A stretch of 64,000 bases of DNA from the NCBI GenBank assembly GCA_964549275.1, contig CAZJUP010000003.1, forward strand, positions 140,281 to 204,280, read 5' to 3'. The stretch comes from CAZJUP01 sp964549275 (lineage in GTDB: Bacteria > Fidelibacterota > Marinisomatia > Marinisomatales > TCS55). The position numbers were made by a program, and so were the translations under genes. The notes under the pieces were generated by a model. The model was not told the DNA's origin, made no database searches, and saw nothing but the letters and a program-made list of their open reading frames with translations. Below, piece after piece: positions 1-9,803 of the stretch; the first letter of the stretch is position 1, and every line of letters begins with the position of its first letter.

Positions 1-694
1 CAAGGAGAACTCCCTGGAGTCTCCCATAAGGGCAAACTAATGTACAGACTTGCTCGCGGAATCTCGAAAACACCCAATAGAAAGTTCCTGTAAAAAGGAG
101 CATGGCTACGAATCCCGTTTTATGTTGAGCAATTGGCTCAACAATAATCTTAAATAAGGCATCAACCCCAATAATCCAGGATAAAAATATATTTGTTACG
201 AGCCAAGACAGAAAAATAAAAATGATATGTTTAAGTAATTTTTTGAATAATTTTCGTGCATTCAGTGGTTCAGCATTCAATTTTTTCTGCTGATTTGCAT
301 TCCCCTCAATCCAGTATTCCACTTTACGAAAAACCATTTCCATAAATATTGTCTGAGGACAAGCCCATCCACACCATAGTCTTCCGAATACAACAGTAAA
401 AAGAACGATAAATAAAATCATGGCAATCATAATAAACAGAAAAATATGAAAATCCTGTGGCCAGAAACCCACACCAAATAAATAAAATTTCCGGTGGACT
501 ACATCAAGAAGGAATAAGGGTCTCCCATGTACTTTTATAAAGGGGATCCCAATGAGAATTGCGAGAAGTACTACGGCAACGACTTTACGATAACCATGAA
601 GCTTTCCTTTTGGTCTTCTCGGATAAACCCAAATGCGCCGTCCTTCCTCGCTGACGGTAGATATATGATCCCTGAAACTTTCCTGTTTCATCAT
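1..694 (-). CDS. ccoG: Cytochrome c oxidase accessory protein CcoG (partial, 3' end beyond window)
   Basis: Membrane ferredoxin-like protein needed for cbb3 oxidase assembly; the family is implicated in copper reduction or insertion. About 231 codons are present. Reading from ATG-ATG at 694/691, residues 28-36 (RPKGKLHGY), 58-80 (GRPL...DVVHRKFYLFG...WPQD) and 107-114 (WCGWACPQ) match the CcoG/RdxA/FixG family closely, as do the first four or so membrane segments. The [4Fe-4S] ferredoxin and Ig-like C-terminal domains lie beyond position 1. It follows ccoP by 24 bp on the same strand and is probably the last or next-to-last gene of the cco operon. No strong ribosome binding site is visible, so the choice between the two adjacent ATGs is open. 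No ccoH is seen in the window; it could lie downstream of ccoG. Confidence 0.93.
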   Translation of the reverse strand, partial: MMKQESFRDHISTVSEEGRRIWVYPRRPKGKLHGYRKVVAVVLLAILIGIPFIKVHGRPLFLLDVVHRKFYLFGVGFWPQDFHIFLFIMIAMILFIVLFTVVFGRLWCGWACPQTIFMEMVFRKVEYWIEGNANQQKKLNAEPLNARKLFKKLLKHIIFIFLSWLVTNIFLSWIIGVDALFKIIVEPIAQHKTGFVAMLLFTGTFYWVFSRFREQVCTLVCPYGRLQGVLL

Positions 695-718
695 AAAATA
701 TCAGGGTTATAATGATAA

Positions 719-1501
719 TTAATTAATAGGAATACCCTCGGGTGCTTTTGGGTTCGATGGGTTTGTTCCCTGCAATGAAAGAATATATTGGGCGACATCA
801 TTAATTTCTTCATCTTTTAAAACACCTTTCCATGGAATCATCCCCTTTGCAGGAACCCCAACGACAATCGTCTGTTTAATATTTTCGATTGTTCCTCCAT
901 GGATCCAGAATTTATCCGTTAAATTGGGGCCAACCAACCCTTCACCAAATTTTCCATGACATGATACACAATTTTGAATATATACGGATTTCCCCCCCAG
1001 AGGTTCCAAAGACATTTCTCGATCAAAACCTCCACCCTTTTCTTCAATTATTTCATTTTCGCTTAAGGGTAACTTTTTAGAGAGTTCCGCAAGCAAATCG
1101 GAATTAAATAGTTTTAGTTGTTCCTCAGTTGCTTTTGATTTTGCTTCAGTAATCAACCTTTCAAAAGTAACATCTTCTCCAATATAGGATTTGAATTTCT
1201 CCCTTATTTTAGGCGTCATTTCCATTTCAAAATTATAATAGGGCGATGTATACCCCATGAGTGGGGTTTTATTATTCCGTCCCATCATGTCATAATCAAT
1301 GCCGGATGCTAAGGCTACTTCCCTGTTGTATTCATCTGCAGAACTCGGACTATTTTCATAAACATGATAATAAATCAAATACACAAATGAAAATACGATT
1401 GTAAAATAAAAAAGGTTAACCCACCATGGAGGTAAATCATTATCCAACTCCTGAATACCATCATAATTATGATCCATTAGAACATCATTTGCTTTACCCA
1501 T
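719..1501 (-). CDS. ccoP: cbb3-type cytochrome c oxidase, diheme-type subunit III homologue with one heme (CcoP)
   Basis: Electron-entry subunit of the cbb3 oxidase, passing electrons towards CcoO and the CcoN active site in the periplasm. The ATG at 1501 is chosen over the longer reading (to 1537) because GAGGAG sits 8-10 bases upstream; the product is then 260 aa. Residues about 25-50 form the N-terminal membrane anchor after the PPWW motif typical of CcoP. There is one heme c site, CVSCH at residues 178-182, with a distal Met in the VGVPAKGMIPW stretch. Classical proteobacterial CcoP has two CxxCH sites; the central region here (residues about 60-165) is charged and lacks the first. The start overlaps the end of ccoQ by 8 bp, indicating translational coupling. 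Confidence 0.93.
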   Translation of the reverse strand: MGKANDVLMDHNYDGIQELDNDLPPWWVNLFYFTIVFSFVYLIYYHVYENSPSSADEYNREVALASGIDYDMMGRNNKTPLMGYTSPYYNFEMEMTPKIREKFKSYIGEDVTFERLITEAKSKATEEQLKLFNSDLLAELSKKLPLSENEIIEEKGGGFDREMSLEPLGGKSVYIQNCVSCHGKFGEGLVGPNLTDKFWIHGGTIENIKQTIVVGVPAKGMIPWKGVLKDEEINDVAQYILSLQGTNPSNPKAPEGIPIN

Positions 1502-1682
1502 TATCTTTACTCCTCGAATGGTTATTCGCCTCTTCAAATGGAAGATTTTTCATATGACTCACAAACGGCCTCTTTAATAAAAATGCCCAAACTACAATCC
1601 CCACAAAAAAAGTTAAAAAGAAGAGAAGTGAAATCACTTTCAGTTCTGCAAACCCCTCGGCATTTACAAATTGGCGGAACAT
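1494..1682 (-). CDS. ccoQ: Small cbb3 oxidase subunit CcoQ-like
   Basis: A 62-aa single-span membrane protein between ccoNO and ccoP, the usual place of CcoQ, which stabilises the oxidase complex. Residues about 13-34 form a hydrophobic helix, and the tail is polar (HMKNLPFEEANNHSRSKDNG). The ATG follows the ccoNO stop by one base, with GGAGAG inside the end of ccoNO, and the gene overlaps ccoP by 8 bp. Sequence conservation in this family is weak, so the identification rests on size, topology and position. Confidence 0.8.
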   Translation of the reverse strand: MFRQFVNAEGFAELKVISLLFFLTFFVGIVVWAFLLKRPFVSHMKNLPFEEANNHSRSKDNG

Positions 1683-1683
1683 C

Positions 1684-3795
1684 TTACTCTCCTTTAATAT
1701 CTGTCCCTAATCGCTGTAAATACGCGATTAAAGCGACAATTTCTCTGTTCCACTGTGCATCAGGGATTCCCTGCATTTTCAGGGTTTTGGCGAATGTTTT
1801 AGCTTGGGTAGTTAATTCTTCATTGGCAGTATATTCAAATCCTTCGCTGTACGGGACACCCAGCTTTCTCATCCCTTTGATCTTTGCTGGTGTACTTTTC
1901 AAATCTATGGAATTCTCCAACAGCCATTTATAGGAGGGCATAATAGAACCAGGTGATGTACTCTGCGGGTTTTTCATATGATTATAATGCCATGCATCCG
2001 GGTATTTTCCGCCTATACGATGAATATCCGGTCCTGTTCTTTTTGATCCCCATAAAAATGGATGGTCATAAACAAATTCGCCAGCTTTTGAATATTCACC
2101 GTATCGTTCAGTTTCCGAACGAAATGGGCGTATCATCTGAGAATGACAGGTATAACACCCTTCCCGTATGTAAATATCCCTCCCTTGGAGTTCTAATGGT
2201 GTATAAGGTTTTACACTTGAAATCGTCGGAATATTTGATTCCACAACATACATGGGTATAGCTTCAACCAGCCCGCCAATTGTAATTAACACTGTAGTTA
2301 GAATGGAAAATTGCACAGGGCGACTTTCAATCCACCGATGCCAATATCCCGGTTCTTCATGTTCTGTTTTTACTAGTGCAGGAGCTTGTACCTCTTCCTC
2401 TTTAACCAATTCGCCTGATTTAATGGTCTTCATCAAATTATAAAACATCACAAACACACCAACTAAATAAAGCGTTCCACCAACGACCCTCACCACATAC
2501 ATGGGAATAATTTGGGTTACGACTTCAAGGAAATTGGGGTACTGTAAAAACCCGTCTGCGGTAAATTGCTTCCACATGAGCCCTTGGGTAATCCCGCCCC
2601 AATACATTGGAATAGCATAAAAAATCATTCCTAGTGTTGCAATCCAAAAATGCGTGTTGGCCAATTTTACAGAAAAAAGTTTTGTGTTAAAGATTCGGGG
2701 AATTAACCAATACAACATCCCAAATGTCATTCCACCATTCCAACCCATAGCCCCGATGTGAACATGCCCAATAGTCCAATCTGTGTAATGAGATAAGGCA
2801 TTAACACTTTTAATGGACATCATAGGACCTTCAAAAGTAGACATCCCGTAAGCGGTTACTGCGACGACCATAAACTTGAGGATGGGGTCCTGTCTCACCT
2901 TATCCCATGCACCTCTCAGGGTAAGTAACCCGTTGAGCATACCTCCCCAAGAAGGTGCAATCAGCATTAATGAAAAAACCATTCCTAAGGACTGCGCCCA
3001 ATCCGGTAGTGCAGTATATAATAAATGGTGAGGTCCGGCCCAAATATAAATAAAGATTAACCCCCAAAAATGGATAATGGACAATCGATAAGAAAATATA
3101 GGTCTGTTAGCTGCTTTCGGCAGAAAATAATACATAACGCCTAAATAAGGTGTTGTTAGAAAAAATGCCACGGCATTATGACCATACCACCATTGAACCA
3201 AAGCATCCTGAACGCCGGCGTACATGGAATAACTTTTTAAAAATGAAATGGGCAATTCCATTGAATTAAACACATGAAGAACAGCTACCGTAAAAAATGT
3301 GGCAATATAAAACCATATGGCCACATACATATGTTTTTCTCTTCTTTTAATGATGGTTCCCATCATATTAATCCCAAATATGACCCAAATGATGGTGATG
3401 GCAATATCTATAGGCCATTCTAATTCGGCATATTCCTTACTGGAAGTAATTCCAAAAGGAAGGGTTAGGGCTGCACTGATAATAATCCCCTGCCATCCCC
3501 AAAAATGGATTTTACTGAGCAGGTCGCTAAACATTCGAGCTTTCATTAATCGCTGCAATGAATAGTACACACCCATAAATATTCCATTTCCTACGAATGC
3601 AAATATGACGGCATTCGTATGAAGAGGTCTCAACCGTGAGTACGTCAACCAGGAGATATCAAAATTGAAAATAGGATTGGTTAATTGTAGTGCAATGGTC
3701 ACACCCACCAAAATGCCTATTATTCCCCAAAAAATAGTTGCATAGGCAAAATTTTTAACAATGTGATTGTCGTAACGAAATGTTTCAACGCTCAT
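1684..3795 (-). CDS. ccoNO: Fused cbb3 oxidase subunits I and II (CcoN-CcoO)
   Basis: Catalytic heme-copper subunit fused to the monoheme cytochrome c subunit, 703 aa. Residues 1 to about 460 are CcoN: 12 or more membrane helices with the conserved histidines in RLRPLHTNAV, WYGHNAV, WAGPHHLLYT and TDWTIGHVHIGAMGWNG (low-spin heme, CuB and high-spin heme ligands). A linker of about 30 residues leads to one further helix and CcoO, with heme site CYTCH at residues 547-551 and axial Met in GSIMPSY. Separate ccoN and ccoO genes are the rule in Proteobacteria; the one-chain form is known in Bacteroidota-type operons. Ribosome site GGAG lies 7 bases before the ATG. The gene follows ccoS and precedes ccoQ. 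Confidence 0.97.
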   Translation of the reverse strand: MSVETFRYDNHIVKNFAYATIFWGIIGILVGVTIALQLTNPIFNFDISWLTYSRLRPLHTNAVIFAFVGNGIFMGVYYSLQRLMKARMFSDLLSKIHFWGWQGIIISAALTLPFGITSSKEYAELEWPIDIAITIIWVIFGINMMGTIIKRREKHMYVAIWFYIATFFTVAVLHVFNSMELPISFLKSYSMYAGVQDALVQWWYGHNAVAFFLTTPYLGVMYYFLPKAANRPIFSYRLSIIHFWGLIFIYIWAGPHHLLYTALPDWAQSLGMVFSLMLIAPSWGGMLNGLLTLRGAWDKVRQDPILKFMVVAVTAYGMSTFEGPMMSIKSVNALSHYTDWTIGHVHIGAMGWNGGMTFGMLYWLIPRIFNTKLFSVKLANTHFWIATLGMIFYAIPMYWGGITQGLMWKQFTADGFLQYPNFLEVVTQIIPMYVVRVVGGTLYLVGVFVMFYNLMKTIKSGELVKEEEVQAPALVKTEHEEPGYWHRWIESRPVQFSILTTVLITIGGLVEAIPMYVVESNIPTISSVKPYTPLELQGRDIYIREGCYTCHSQMIRPFRSETERYGEYSKAGEFVYDHPFLWGSKRTGPDIHRIGGKYPDAWHYNHMKNPQSTSPGSIMPSYKWLLENSIDLKSTPAKIKGMRKLGVPYSEGFEYTANEELTTQAKTFAKTLKMQGIPDAQWNREIVALIAYLQRLGTDIKGE

Positions 3796-3810
3796 AAATG
3801 CTCCTGAATG

Positions 3811-3969
3811 TTATAAATCCTTTTTTGATTGATGGTCATCTAATAGGGAACGAATAGACGGTGTGTAAGCATCATCAAATTGTCCGCTTTTCACAGCCCA
3901 AAAAAATGAAATAAGAAATCCGATAGCCATAAAAAGGCTAATCAAAATTAGAAGAACTAAAACTTTCAC
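3811..3969 (-). CDS. ccoS: cbb3 oxidase assembly protein CcoS
   Basis: 52-aa protein with a GTG start, so it is easily missed. One membrane helix (residues about 3-24) is followed by WAVKSGQFDDAYTPS and RSLLDD, the diagnostic CcoS motif. CcoS is required to insert cofactors into cbb3 oxidase, probably together with the CcoI copper ATPase. An in-frame TAA two codons upstream limits the N-terminus, and alignment by eye with CcoS places the GTG exactly at the expected first residue. The ribosome site (GAGG) practically overlaps the start codon, which suggests weak translation. It lies between ccoI and ccoNO. Confidence 0.92.
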   Translation of the reverse strand: MKVLVLLILISLFMAIGFLISFFWAVKSGQFDDAYTPSIRSLLDDHQSKKDL

Positions 3970-4176
3970 CTCTATTTAAAATCCTTCAAATCGAGTTTTA
4001 GATAATGTAAGGTTCCCATTGGTCAGACGTTTTTAATATAAATTGAGGTAAACTCAACTTCATGCATTTTTCGATTCATGCAAATTCGGGGAATTGATTT
4101 ACCCTAAATTATACCGATTACATATATTAGAAACTATCACAGAATGGATATGGAATAAAAATAGTTTTTTACCTGT

Positions 4177-6561
4177 TTATCCGTTTTGTTTCCTCAAGAG
4201 CCATCGTATTGAAATTGTAGAAAATGCTATCACGCTTATTGAACTAATGGGCATTAATATTGCAGATATTAAAGGGGATAATAATCCCTGAACCGCAAAG
4301 GATATGCCAACAATATTATATAGAAATGAAATTAAAATACTGGCAGAAATAATGGTCATGGACTTACCGGAAAAAACAAAATACTGATGCAAATTCTGAA
4401 ATTCTCGGGCTTCCAGTATAGCATCAGAAGCGGGTGAAAATAAGTACACATCTTCAGAAATAGAAATCCCAACATCGCTAATTCCAAGAGCACCTGCATC
4501 ATTCAATCCATCTCCGATCATAGCAACCCTTTCACCTTTTGTCTGCAGTTGCTGTATATAATCACGTTTATTAAATGGACTCTGGTTATATCTTATATTT
4601 GTTTTTTTATCAAAAATACGGTTTAAGTTCTCTGCTTCACTGTCGTTATCACCTGTCAAAACGGATAATGTATATTTAGGTTTTAATTTATTAACAAGAT
4701 CCGATAGGCCCTGCCGGTAATGGTTAGTAAAAACAAAGTACCCTATCCATTTTTCATTTATTTTTACATGAACATTGGTTTGTTGTTTGGCAGAATTTTC
4801 TATTCCGCAATAATCAGCTGACCCCAATTGAATGTAGTTTCCATTTACTTTTCCAAATATTCCCTTACCCGATATTTCCTGGAATTCGGATACGGGTAAA
4901 TCATTAGCCAGTGAAAGAAAACTTGAAATTTGACGGCTAAGAGGGTGAGAAGACTGTGAAGCTAGAGATGAAATTACATCCATCATTTTCTCACTATTTA
5001 TTACGTCGGGCGCGGGTATGAATTGAATATTCGTTTTTCTTGAATGGGTTATTGTTCCCGTTTTATCAAAAACAATATGTGTAATATGGGAAAGTTGTTC
5101 TACAACTTCAGAATTTTTTAAATAAAATTTTTGGCGACCAAATATTCGAATAGTATTCCCAAGTGTAAACGGAGCAGATAAAGCCAAAGCACAAGGGCAT
5201 GCGATAATGAGAATCGATGTAATGACATGAGCCATTTTAGATACATCCAATACAAACCAATATCCTCCCGCTAAGGCGGCAATTGATAATACAGTGAGTG
5301 TGAAATATTTACTTACTCTATCAAGTTTCGATGTGATGGAGTTTTTTAAATCCGCTTTATCCTGATTCCATAATTGTGTTAAATAACTTTGAGAGACATC
5401 TCGAATAACCTCTATTTCTACTGAAATTCCGACTAGCCTGCCTCCAGCATAAATTTTATCACCGGGCTTCATTATATTCGCCTTGGATTCACCTGTTACA
5501 AAACTGTAATCGATTTGAGCATTATTTTTTAATAATATTGAATCGGCAGGAATGATTTCATTATTTCGGACAATAATACGATCGCCTACCGTTAATTTGG
5601 ATAAGGGAATAGAGACTTCTCCCCGCGAAGTATTCTTCATAACAAAAGAAGGAAAAAAGGACCGATAATCTCTCTCAAAAGAAAGTGAATCAAATGATTT
5701 TTGTTGAAAGACTTTCCCTACAAGAAGTAAGAAAACCAGTCCTGTAAATGAGTCCATAAACCCCGGGCCAATATTGAGAAGGATTTCGTACACACTTCTT
5801 AAAAACAAGGCCGATATTCCTATAGAAATGGGAATATCTATATTGATAAATCGTTTTTTTATCCCCGTGAAAGCTGAACGGAAATAGTCTGTGGAACTGT
5901 ACAGTAAAACAGGCAAGGCTAAGAGAATATTTAAAAGCCTGAAAAACCATTGGAACCCTTCTAAAGTTTCTGCCTGATCAAAATATTCCGGTAGACTCAA
6001 TAGCATAATATTTCCAAAGGAAAATGCAGCAACACCTAGCTTCATAATCATGGATCGATTAAATGAAGGTGATAGTGATTCCGATAAATCCTGGAGATTT
6101 ATCTGAGGTTCATAACCGATGGATACCAGTAATTCAACAACTTCTCGAAGAGAAATTTTATTGTGATGAAAAGTAATTGAACACTGTTTTTTTAAAAAAT
6201 CAACCCGCGATTGTGAAACTTCATTCCGAATTTTAAATAATCGTTCTAAAATCCATACACAGGAGGCACAGTGCATTCCAGGTACGGTCAACACTACTTT
6301 ACTGATTTCATGATCTTTATATTGAATTAAGCTTTTTTGAATATCATCATCATCTAGATAAGCATACCGATGTCTGAATCCTTCATCAACTGGAGTGTTC
6401 CCCGGTGCATTCTCTAAATCATAGTATTGACAAAGATTTTTCTCATTTAATATTTCAAAAGCGACCTTACACCCCTGACAGCAAAAATGATGTCCACCGG
6501 ATTTTGCCGGAGATGTTCCACAATCAGCACCACAATGAAAACATGCGTTATCTTTTCCCAT
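4177..6561 (-). CDS. ccoI: Copper-translocating P1B-type ATPase CcoI
   Basis: Inner-membrane ATPase that exports copper to the periplasm for cbb3 oxidase assembly, 794 aa. Residues 7-31 carry a Cys cluster (C7, C10, C14, C27, C28, C31) of the ATPase N-terminal metal-binding region. Residues about 88-155 form one HMA domain with GMHCASC at 95-101. TGES is at 356-359, the ion-binding CPC at 455-457 in the sixth helix, the phosphorylation site DKTGT at 499-503, and GDGLND further on. The pre-ATPase Cys-rich domain together with cco neighbours separates CcoI/FixI from detoxifying CopA. It starts 5 bp after the TauE/SafE-like gene. Confidence 0.95.
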   Translation of the reverse strand: MGKDNACFHCGADCGTSPAKSGGHHFCCQGCKVAFEILNEKNLCQYYDLENAPGNTPVDEGFRHRYAYLDDDDIQKSLIQYKDHEISKVVLTVPGMHCASCVWILERLFKIRNEVSQSRVDFLKKQCSITFHHNKISLREVVELLVSIGYEPQINLQDLSESLSPSFNRSMIMKLGVAAFSFGNIMLLSLPEYFDQAETLEGFQWFFRLLNILLALPVLLYSSTDYFRSAFTGIKKRFINIDIPISIGISALFLRSVYEILLNIGPGFMDSFTGLVFLLLVGKVFQQKSFDSLSFERDYRSFFPSFVMKNTSRGEVSIPLSKLTVGDRIIVRNNEIIPADSILLKNNAQIDYSFVTGESKANIMKPGDKIYAGGRLVGISVEIEVIRDVSQSYLTQLWNQDKADLKNSITSKLDRVSKYFTLTVLSIAALAGGYWFVLDVSKMAHVITSILIIACPCALALSAPFTLGNTIRIFGRQKFYLKNSEVVEQLSHITHIVFDKTGTITHSRKTNIQFIPAPDVINSEKMMDVISSLASQSSHPLSRQISSFLSLANDLPVSEFQEISGKGIFGKVNGNYIQLGSADYCGIENSAKQQTNVHVKINEKWIGYFVFTNHYRQGLSDLVNKLKPKYTLSVLTGDNDSEAENLNRIFDKKTNIRYNQSPFNKRDYIQQLQTKGERVAMIGDGLNDAGALGISDVGISISEDVYLFSPASDAILEAREFQNLHQYFVFSGKSMTIISASILISFLYNIVGISFAVQGLLSPLISAILMPISSISVIAFSTISIRWLLRKQNG

Positions 6562-6566
6562 GGGTA

Positions 6567-7295
6567 TTAAGGGTTAGCACTAGGTTCACCACAGCATTCC
6601 ACATGCTGTGGTGAGTGGTTCAACCATTTTTGGACCCCCTTGTACATAGTGAGGCATCCAAATATAATGACTAAAATTGCAGTAACTTTTAAAAGAGTGT
6701 TTCGAAATTTTACCGTTAAAAAATTTGTACTGAATCCAAATAAAAGGAGGATGGGAAATGTACCAAGACCGAAAGAGGCCATGGTCAGCATTCCGGTAAA
6801 AACCGTTCCACTCGCTACCGCGGCAGCACCTGCCACATAGACTGGACCACAGGGAATAAACCCCAACATAAGCCCAAGTAAAAACACATTATGTGTATTA
6901 ACTTTTTGAATACTTTTTCGAATAAAAGCCTGGTAACGATTTAAAAAAGGCATTTTGGGATAACTCCCCGAAGGAAATATACCCAACAGTTCAAAACCCA
7001 CAATGATCATTACTAACCCGGCTAACACAAACAATAAGTTTTGAAGGTTTAATATACCAAGGGCCAACCGGGTTGTGCTGCCGACCAAACCAAACACTGC
7101 CCCAAGTGCAACATAGGTTATAACCCTGCCACCATGATATAAAAAGTGAGGGAGAATGATAATGTTCTGAGAATTTTTTTGTCGATTTATCGTAACGGTA
7201 TAGGCCATGATAAATCCTCCACACATTCCAATGCAATGACTGAGACTTGTGAAAAACCCCATGACAAAAACTGTGTAAAGTTCCTGTAATTCCAT
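6567..7295 (-). CDS. Sulfite exporter TauE/SafE-like (DsbD_2/COG2836) membrane protein
   Basis: 242-aa integral membrane protein with about six helices. The first helix carries SLSHCIGMCGGF and a later one GFIPCGPVYVAG, the paired Cys/Pro motifs of the DsbD-like transmembrane family often annotated as sulfite exporter. In cbb3 operons of many bacteria this gene sits beside the CcoI ATPase and is thought to help copper delivery or thiol reduction; that role is inferred from context. The C-terminus ends in a His/Cys tail (NHSPQHVECCGE) that could bind metal. It lies 5 bp upstream of ccoI on the same strand, so the two are almost certainly co-transcribed. Confidence 0.85.
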   Translation of the reverse strand: MELQELYTVFVMGFFTSLSHCIGMCGGFIMAYTVTINRQKNSQNIIILPHFLYHGGRVITYVALGAVFGLVGSTTRLALGILNLQNLLFVLAGLVMIIVGFELLGIFPSGSYPKMPFLNRYQAFIRKSIQKVNTHNVFLLGLMLGFIPCGPVYVAGAAAVASGTVFTGMLTMASFGLGTFPILLLFGFSTNFLTVKFRNTLLKVTAILVIIFGCLTMYKGVQKWLNHSPQHVECCGEPSANP

Positions 7296-7389
7296 CGTGA
7301 AAATTAAGAGTAATTCATTACTTAAATAATCATTCGTACGGAATATTTTTATTGTAAAGAAATTATTCTCCGCTCCTCAGTATTGAGGA

Positions 7390-7432
7390 AAAATTGCAGT
7401 AACCCCAAATGATTTAGAGCTACTGCAATTTT
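7390..7432 (-). terminator. Rho-independent terminator after the TonB receptor gene
   Basis: Perfect 12-bp stem (7390-7401 paired with 7421-7432) around a 19-base loop. On the minus strand the stem ends in a run of T, 27 bp after the receptor stop codon. The other strand also has a short T run, so it may work both ways. It would separate the receptor transcript from the TauE/SafE-ccoI transcript. Confidence 0.65.
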
Positions 7433-7459
7433 AGTCAGACTATTTTTTGATTCTCCGAT

Positions 7460-9760
7460 TTAGAACTTATATGTACTTTGAATAGTAAAGTTACGTCCTG
7501 GTTCGTAAAGAGTGTAATTCTCAGGCATATTTTTATATTTTCTGCTTAAGTTTTCATAATAATTACGATTGAACAAATTAAACACCCCCGCACGAATATT
7601 CCATCGATTACGTATTTCGAAATTCAAATTCAGGTTATAGACATCAAAACCTGGAGTTTCTGTTTCCCCATATAGAGAGGATATTCGTCTTTGAGAGGAT
7701 ACAAAACGCCCATGTAATTCCGCACCTAAATTAAATTTAGGATGAAAATATTTTAGGATGAGGTTGCTCTCCAAAGGTATAGCTTCCGGCAGAGGATCAT
7801 TTAAATCCAGGTTATCTCCAATAGTATAAGAGAAATTTCCGTCGAGACTTAAACCGTTCCCCAATTTACTGCTAATAGAGGCCTCCAATCCGTATTGTCT
7901 TGCATTGGTAATATTTATGAACCGTTTTGTGTATTTCGGGTCATTACAAGGCATGTATAGTCGATTCATATTGGTATCGATTTCTGCCGATATATAATTA
8001 TCAAAACGCGAATAATATAAATTTGTCTTTATCTTAGTGGTTTTAAAGATTTTCTTTACTGCAAGTTCAATCTGATTGTTAGTTTCAGGTTTCAGGTTTG
8101 GATTGCCAAAATATTCATACGGGTCTTTCCCCACAGGTAAATGGTTAATATACCTTTCAGTGATATTGGGTGTTCTCATCCCTCTCGCCAGGGAAAGAGT
8201 GACCATTGTGGAATATCCGGGTGTATAATTGAACGACATTAATCCACTGGTATTTAAACTTTGAAAAGTATTTATGCTCCCATAAGATTCAGTGAATTGA
8301 GGCGCTGGGTTTTTGATTTCAGATACTATTCTGTCTGCTCTGAACCCAAATTTTGAATGCAGCTTTTCCATTAAAGGCAAATTGTATTCAGTAAAAACCC
8401 CCATATCTTCCAAAGTTGAATTTTGCCAAACATAATCGGTAAACACTTTTGGTTGCTCAAAAGTCATCCCATTGCACCCATTTTTATACACTTCCCGGGT
8501 TCTGTCCCCATCTTTATGCAACATATAATAATCCATTCCCAGATATAAGATTTGATTTTGGGCAAACTTCAATCCCGATTCTATTCTTCCTCCCAAAGTT
8601 CCCGTAAGTGCATCAGTGACGGCATGAATTGCGCTATAATTGGGCCTTGAATCATTGTTCATGATATGGCTCACATCAGATTTGAAGAGTTTGGCTGTAA
8701 ATAAAAACAGTGTTTTCCCTAAATCCCGGGCAGAATAATCAAAAGCAAGGATATCCGTGTCATCTACTTTCGCATCCATGGGCAGGGCGGGGTAATTCAC
8801 ATTTCGTGCAAAAGACTGTCTCCAGGAAATTTGAATTCTATGGTGTGCATTGGGCTTGAACCCAATTTTTACCGTATAGTCTTTCAGATTAAACGATGAT
8901 GGGACTTCAATATTAGACCCAGTAGAATAATTCCCGAAGTCTTTTATTCCACCAGCTAGATAAAAATCCAGTTTATTTTTTCCTCCGAATAATGATACAC
9001 GACTTCTCTTCCCTTCACCATTGGATTCAATGCCGGTATTGACGGATCCTCCAATCATAGCTGTATTGCAGCAAGTAGGGTTTTTCATAACCAAATTCAC
9101 AATTCCGCCCATGGTTTGTCCGAATCGAACAGTAAAGGGTCCCTTATACACTTCTATGCGTTTAACATCTTCAGATTGTATATGTGAGGCCGGAGGATCC
9201 ATTCTATTTGGACATCCACCCCATAATCGAATCCCGCCATCATATTGAACATTCAACTGGTCATACTTGAAAGACCGCAAAACAGGGTCCATTGCAAATC
9301 CCCCTTTTTTGACAGCGCTACCACCATTGAATTGACGAAAATATTCTCCAATATCTTTCGGATTATCTTGAGTATCGAAAATTTCAATTTGAGGAGCCAA
9401 GTTGTTTCTTGTTCCTGTGACCATTAACTCTTCTATGTGAATGGGTTTGATGGTTAATTCAACGTTAACCAAAGTTGTTTTGTCTTTAAAAACCTGTACA
9501 GGGATTTCCATTGATTCATAACCAATGAAAGATATACCTAATGTATATTGCCCCGGAATGACTTTATCGATTACAAATTCGCCCTCAATATTTGTCGCAG
9601 CTCCCTCATAAGTTTCTTGAATCAATGCCACGGCTTCCTGCAAGGGTTCTCTTTTATCTGCAGAGATTACCATTCCTTGAATTGTCCCTGTATTTTGCGT
9701 CCACACCCATGATAATAATATAAATATCATAGCGAAGGACCGCATTTTGGAAATCAACAT
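7460..9760 (-). CDS. TonB-dependent outer membrane receptor, copper-receptor-like
   Basis: 766-aa outer-membrane receptor. A signal peptide (residues 1 to about 22) precedes a CarboxypepD_reg-like beta-sandwich (about 25-105), then the plug (about 110-235) with VKRIEVYKGPFTVRFG, and a beta-barrel ending in a C-terminal aromatic (TYKF). The stretch GGCPNRMDPPASHI (181-194) resembles the conserved plug segment of NosA/OprC-type copper receptors, and C230-C231 form a CC pair in the plug. Together with the copper ATPase and cbb3 oxidase downstream this makes copper the likely substrate; that is inference and not shown. Ribosome site GAGGAGG precedes the ATG. A long hairpin lies in the upstream leader. 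Confidence 0.88.
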   Translation of the reverse strand: MLISKMRSFAMIFILLSWVWTQNTGTIQGMVISADKREPLQEAVALIQETYEGAATNIEGEFVIDKVIPGQYTLGISFIGYESMEIPVQVFKDKTTLVNVELTIKPIHIEELMVTGTRNNLAPQIEIFDTQDNPKDIGEYFRQFNGGSAVKKGGFAMDPVLRSFKYDQLNVQYDGGIRLWGGCPNRMDPPASHIQSEDVKRIEVYKGPFTVRFGQTMGGIVNLVMKNPTCCNTAMIGGSVNTGIESNGEGKRSRVSLFGGKNKLDFYLAGGIKDFGNYSTGSNIEVPSSFNLKDYTVKIGFKPNAHHRIQISWRQSFARNVNYPALPMDAKVDDTDILAFDYSARDLGKTLFLFTAKLFKSDVSHIMNNDSRPNYSAIHAVTDALTGTLGGRIESGLKFAQNQILYLGMDYYMLHKDGDRTREVYKNGCNGMTFEQPKVFTDYVWQNSTLEDMGVFTEYNLPLMEKLHSKFGFRADRIVSEIKNPAPQFTESYGSINTFQSLNTSGLMSFNYTPGYSTMVTLSLARGMRTPNITERYINHLPVGKDPYEYFGNPNLKPETNNQIELAVKKIFKTTKIKTNLYYSRFDNYISAEIDTNMNRLYMPCNDPKYTKRFINITNARQYGLEASISSKLGNGLSLDGNFSYTIGDNLDLNDPLPEAIPLESNLILKYFHPKFNLGAELHGRFVSSQRRISSLYGETETPGFDVYNLNLNFEIRNRWNIRAGVFNLFNRNYYENLSRKYKNMPENYTLYEPGRNFTIQSTYKF

Positions 9761-9803
9761 TTATTCCTCCTCATTTTTTAATTTTTCAGTAGTAGTAACC
9801 AAG

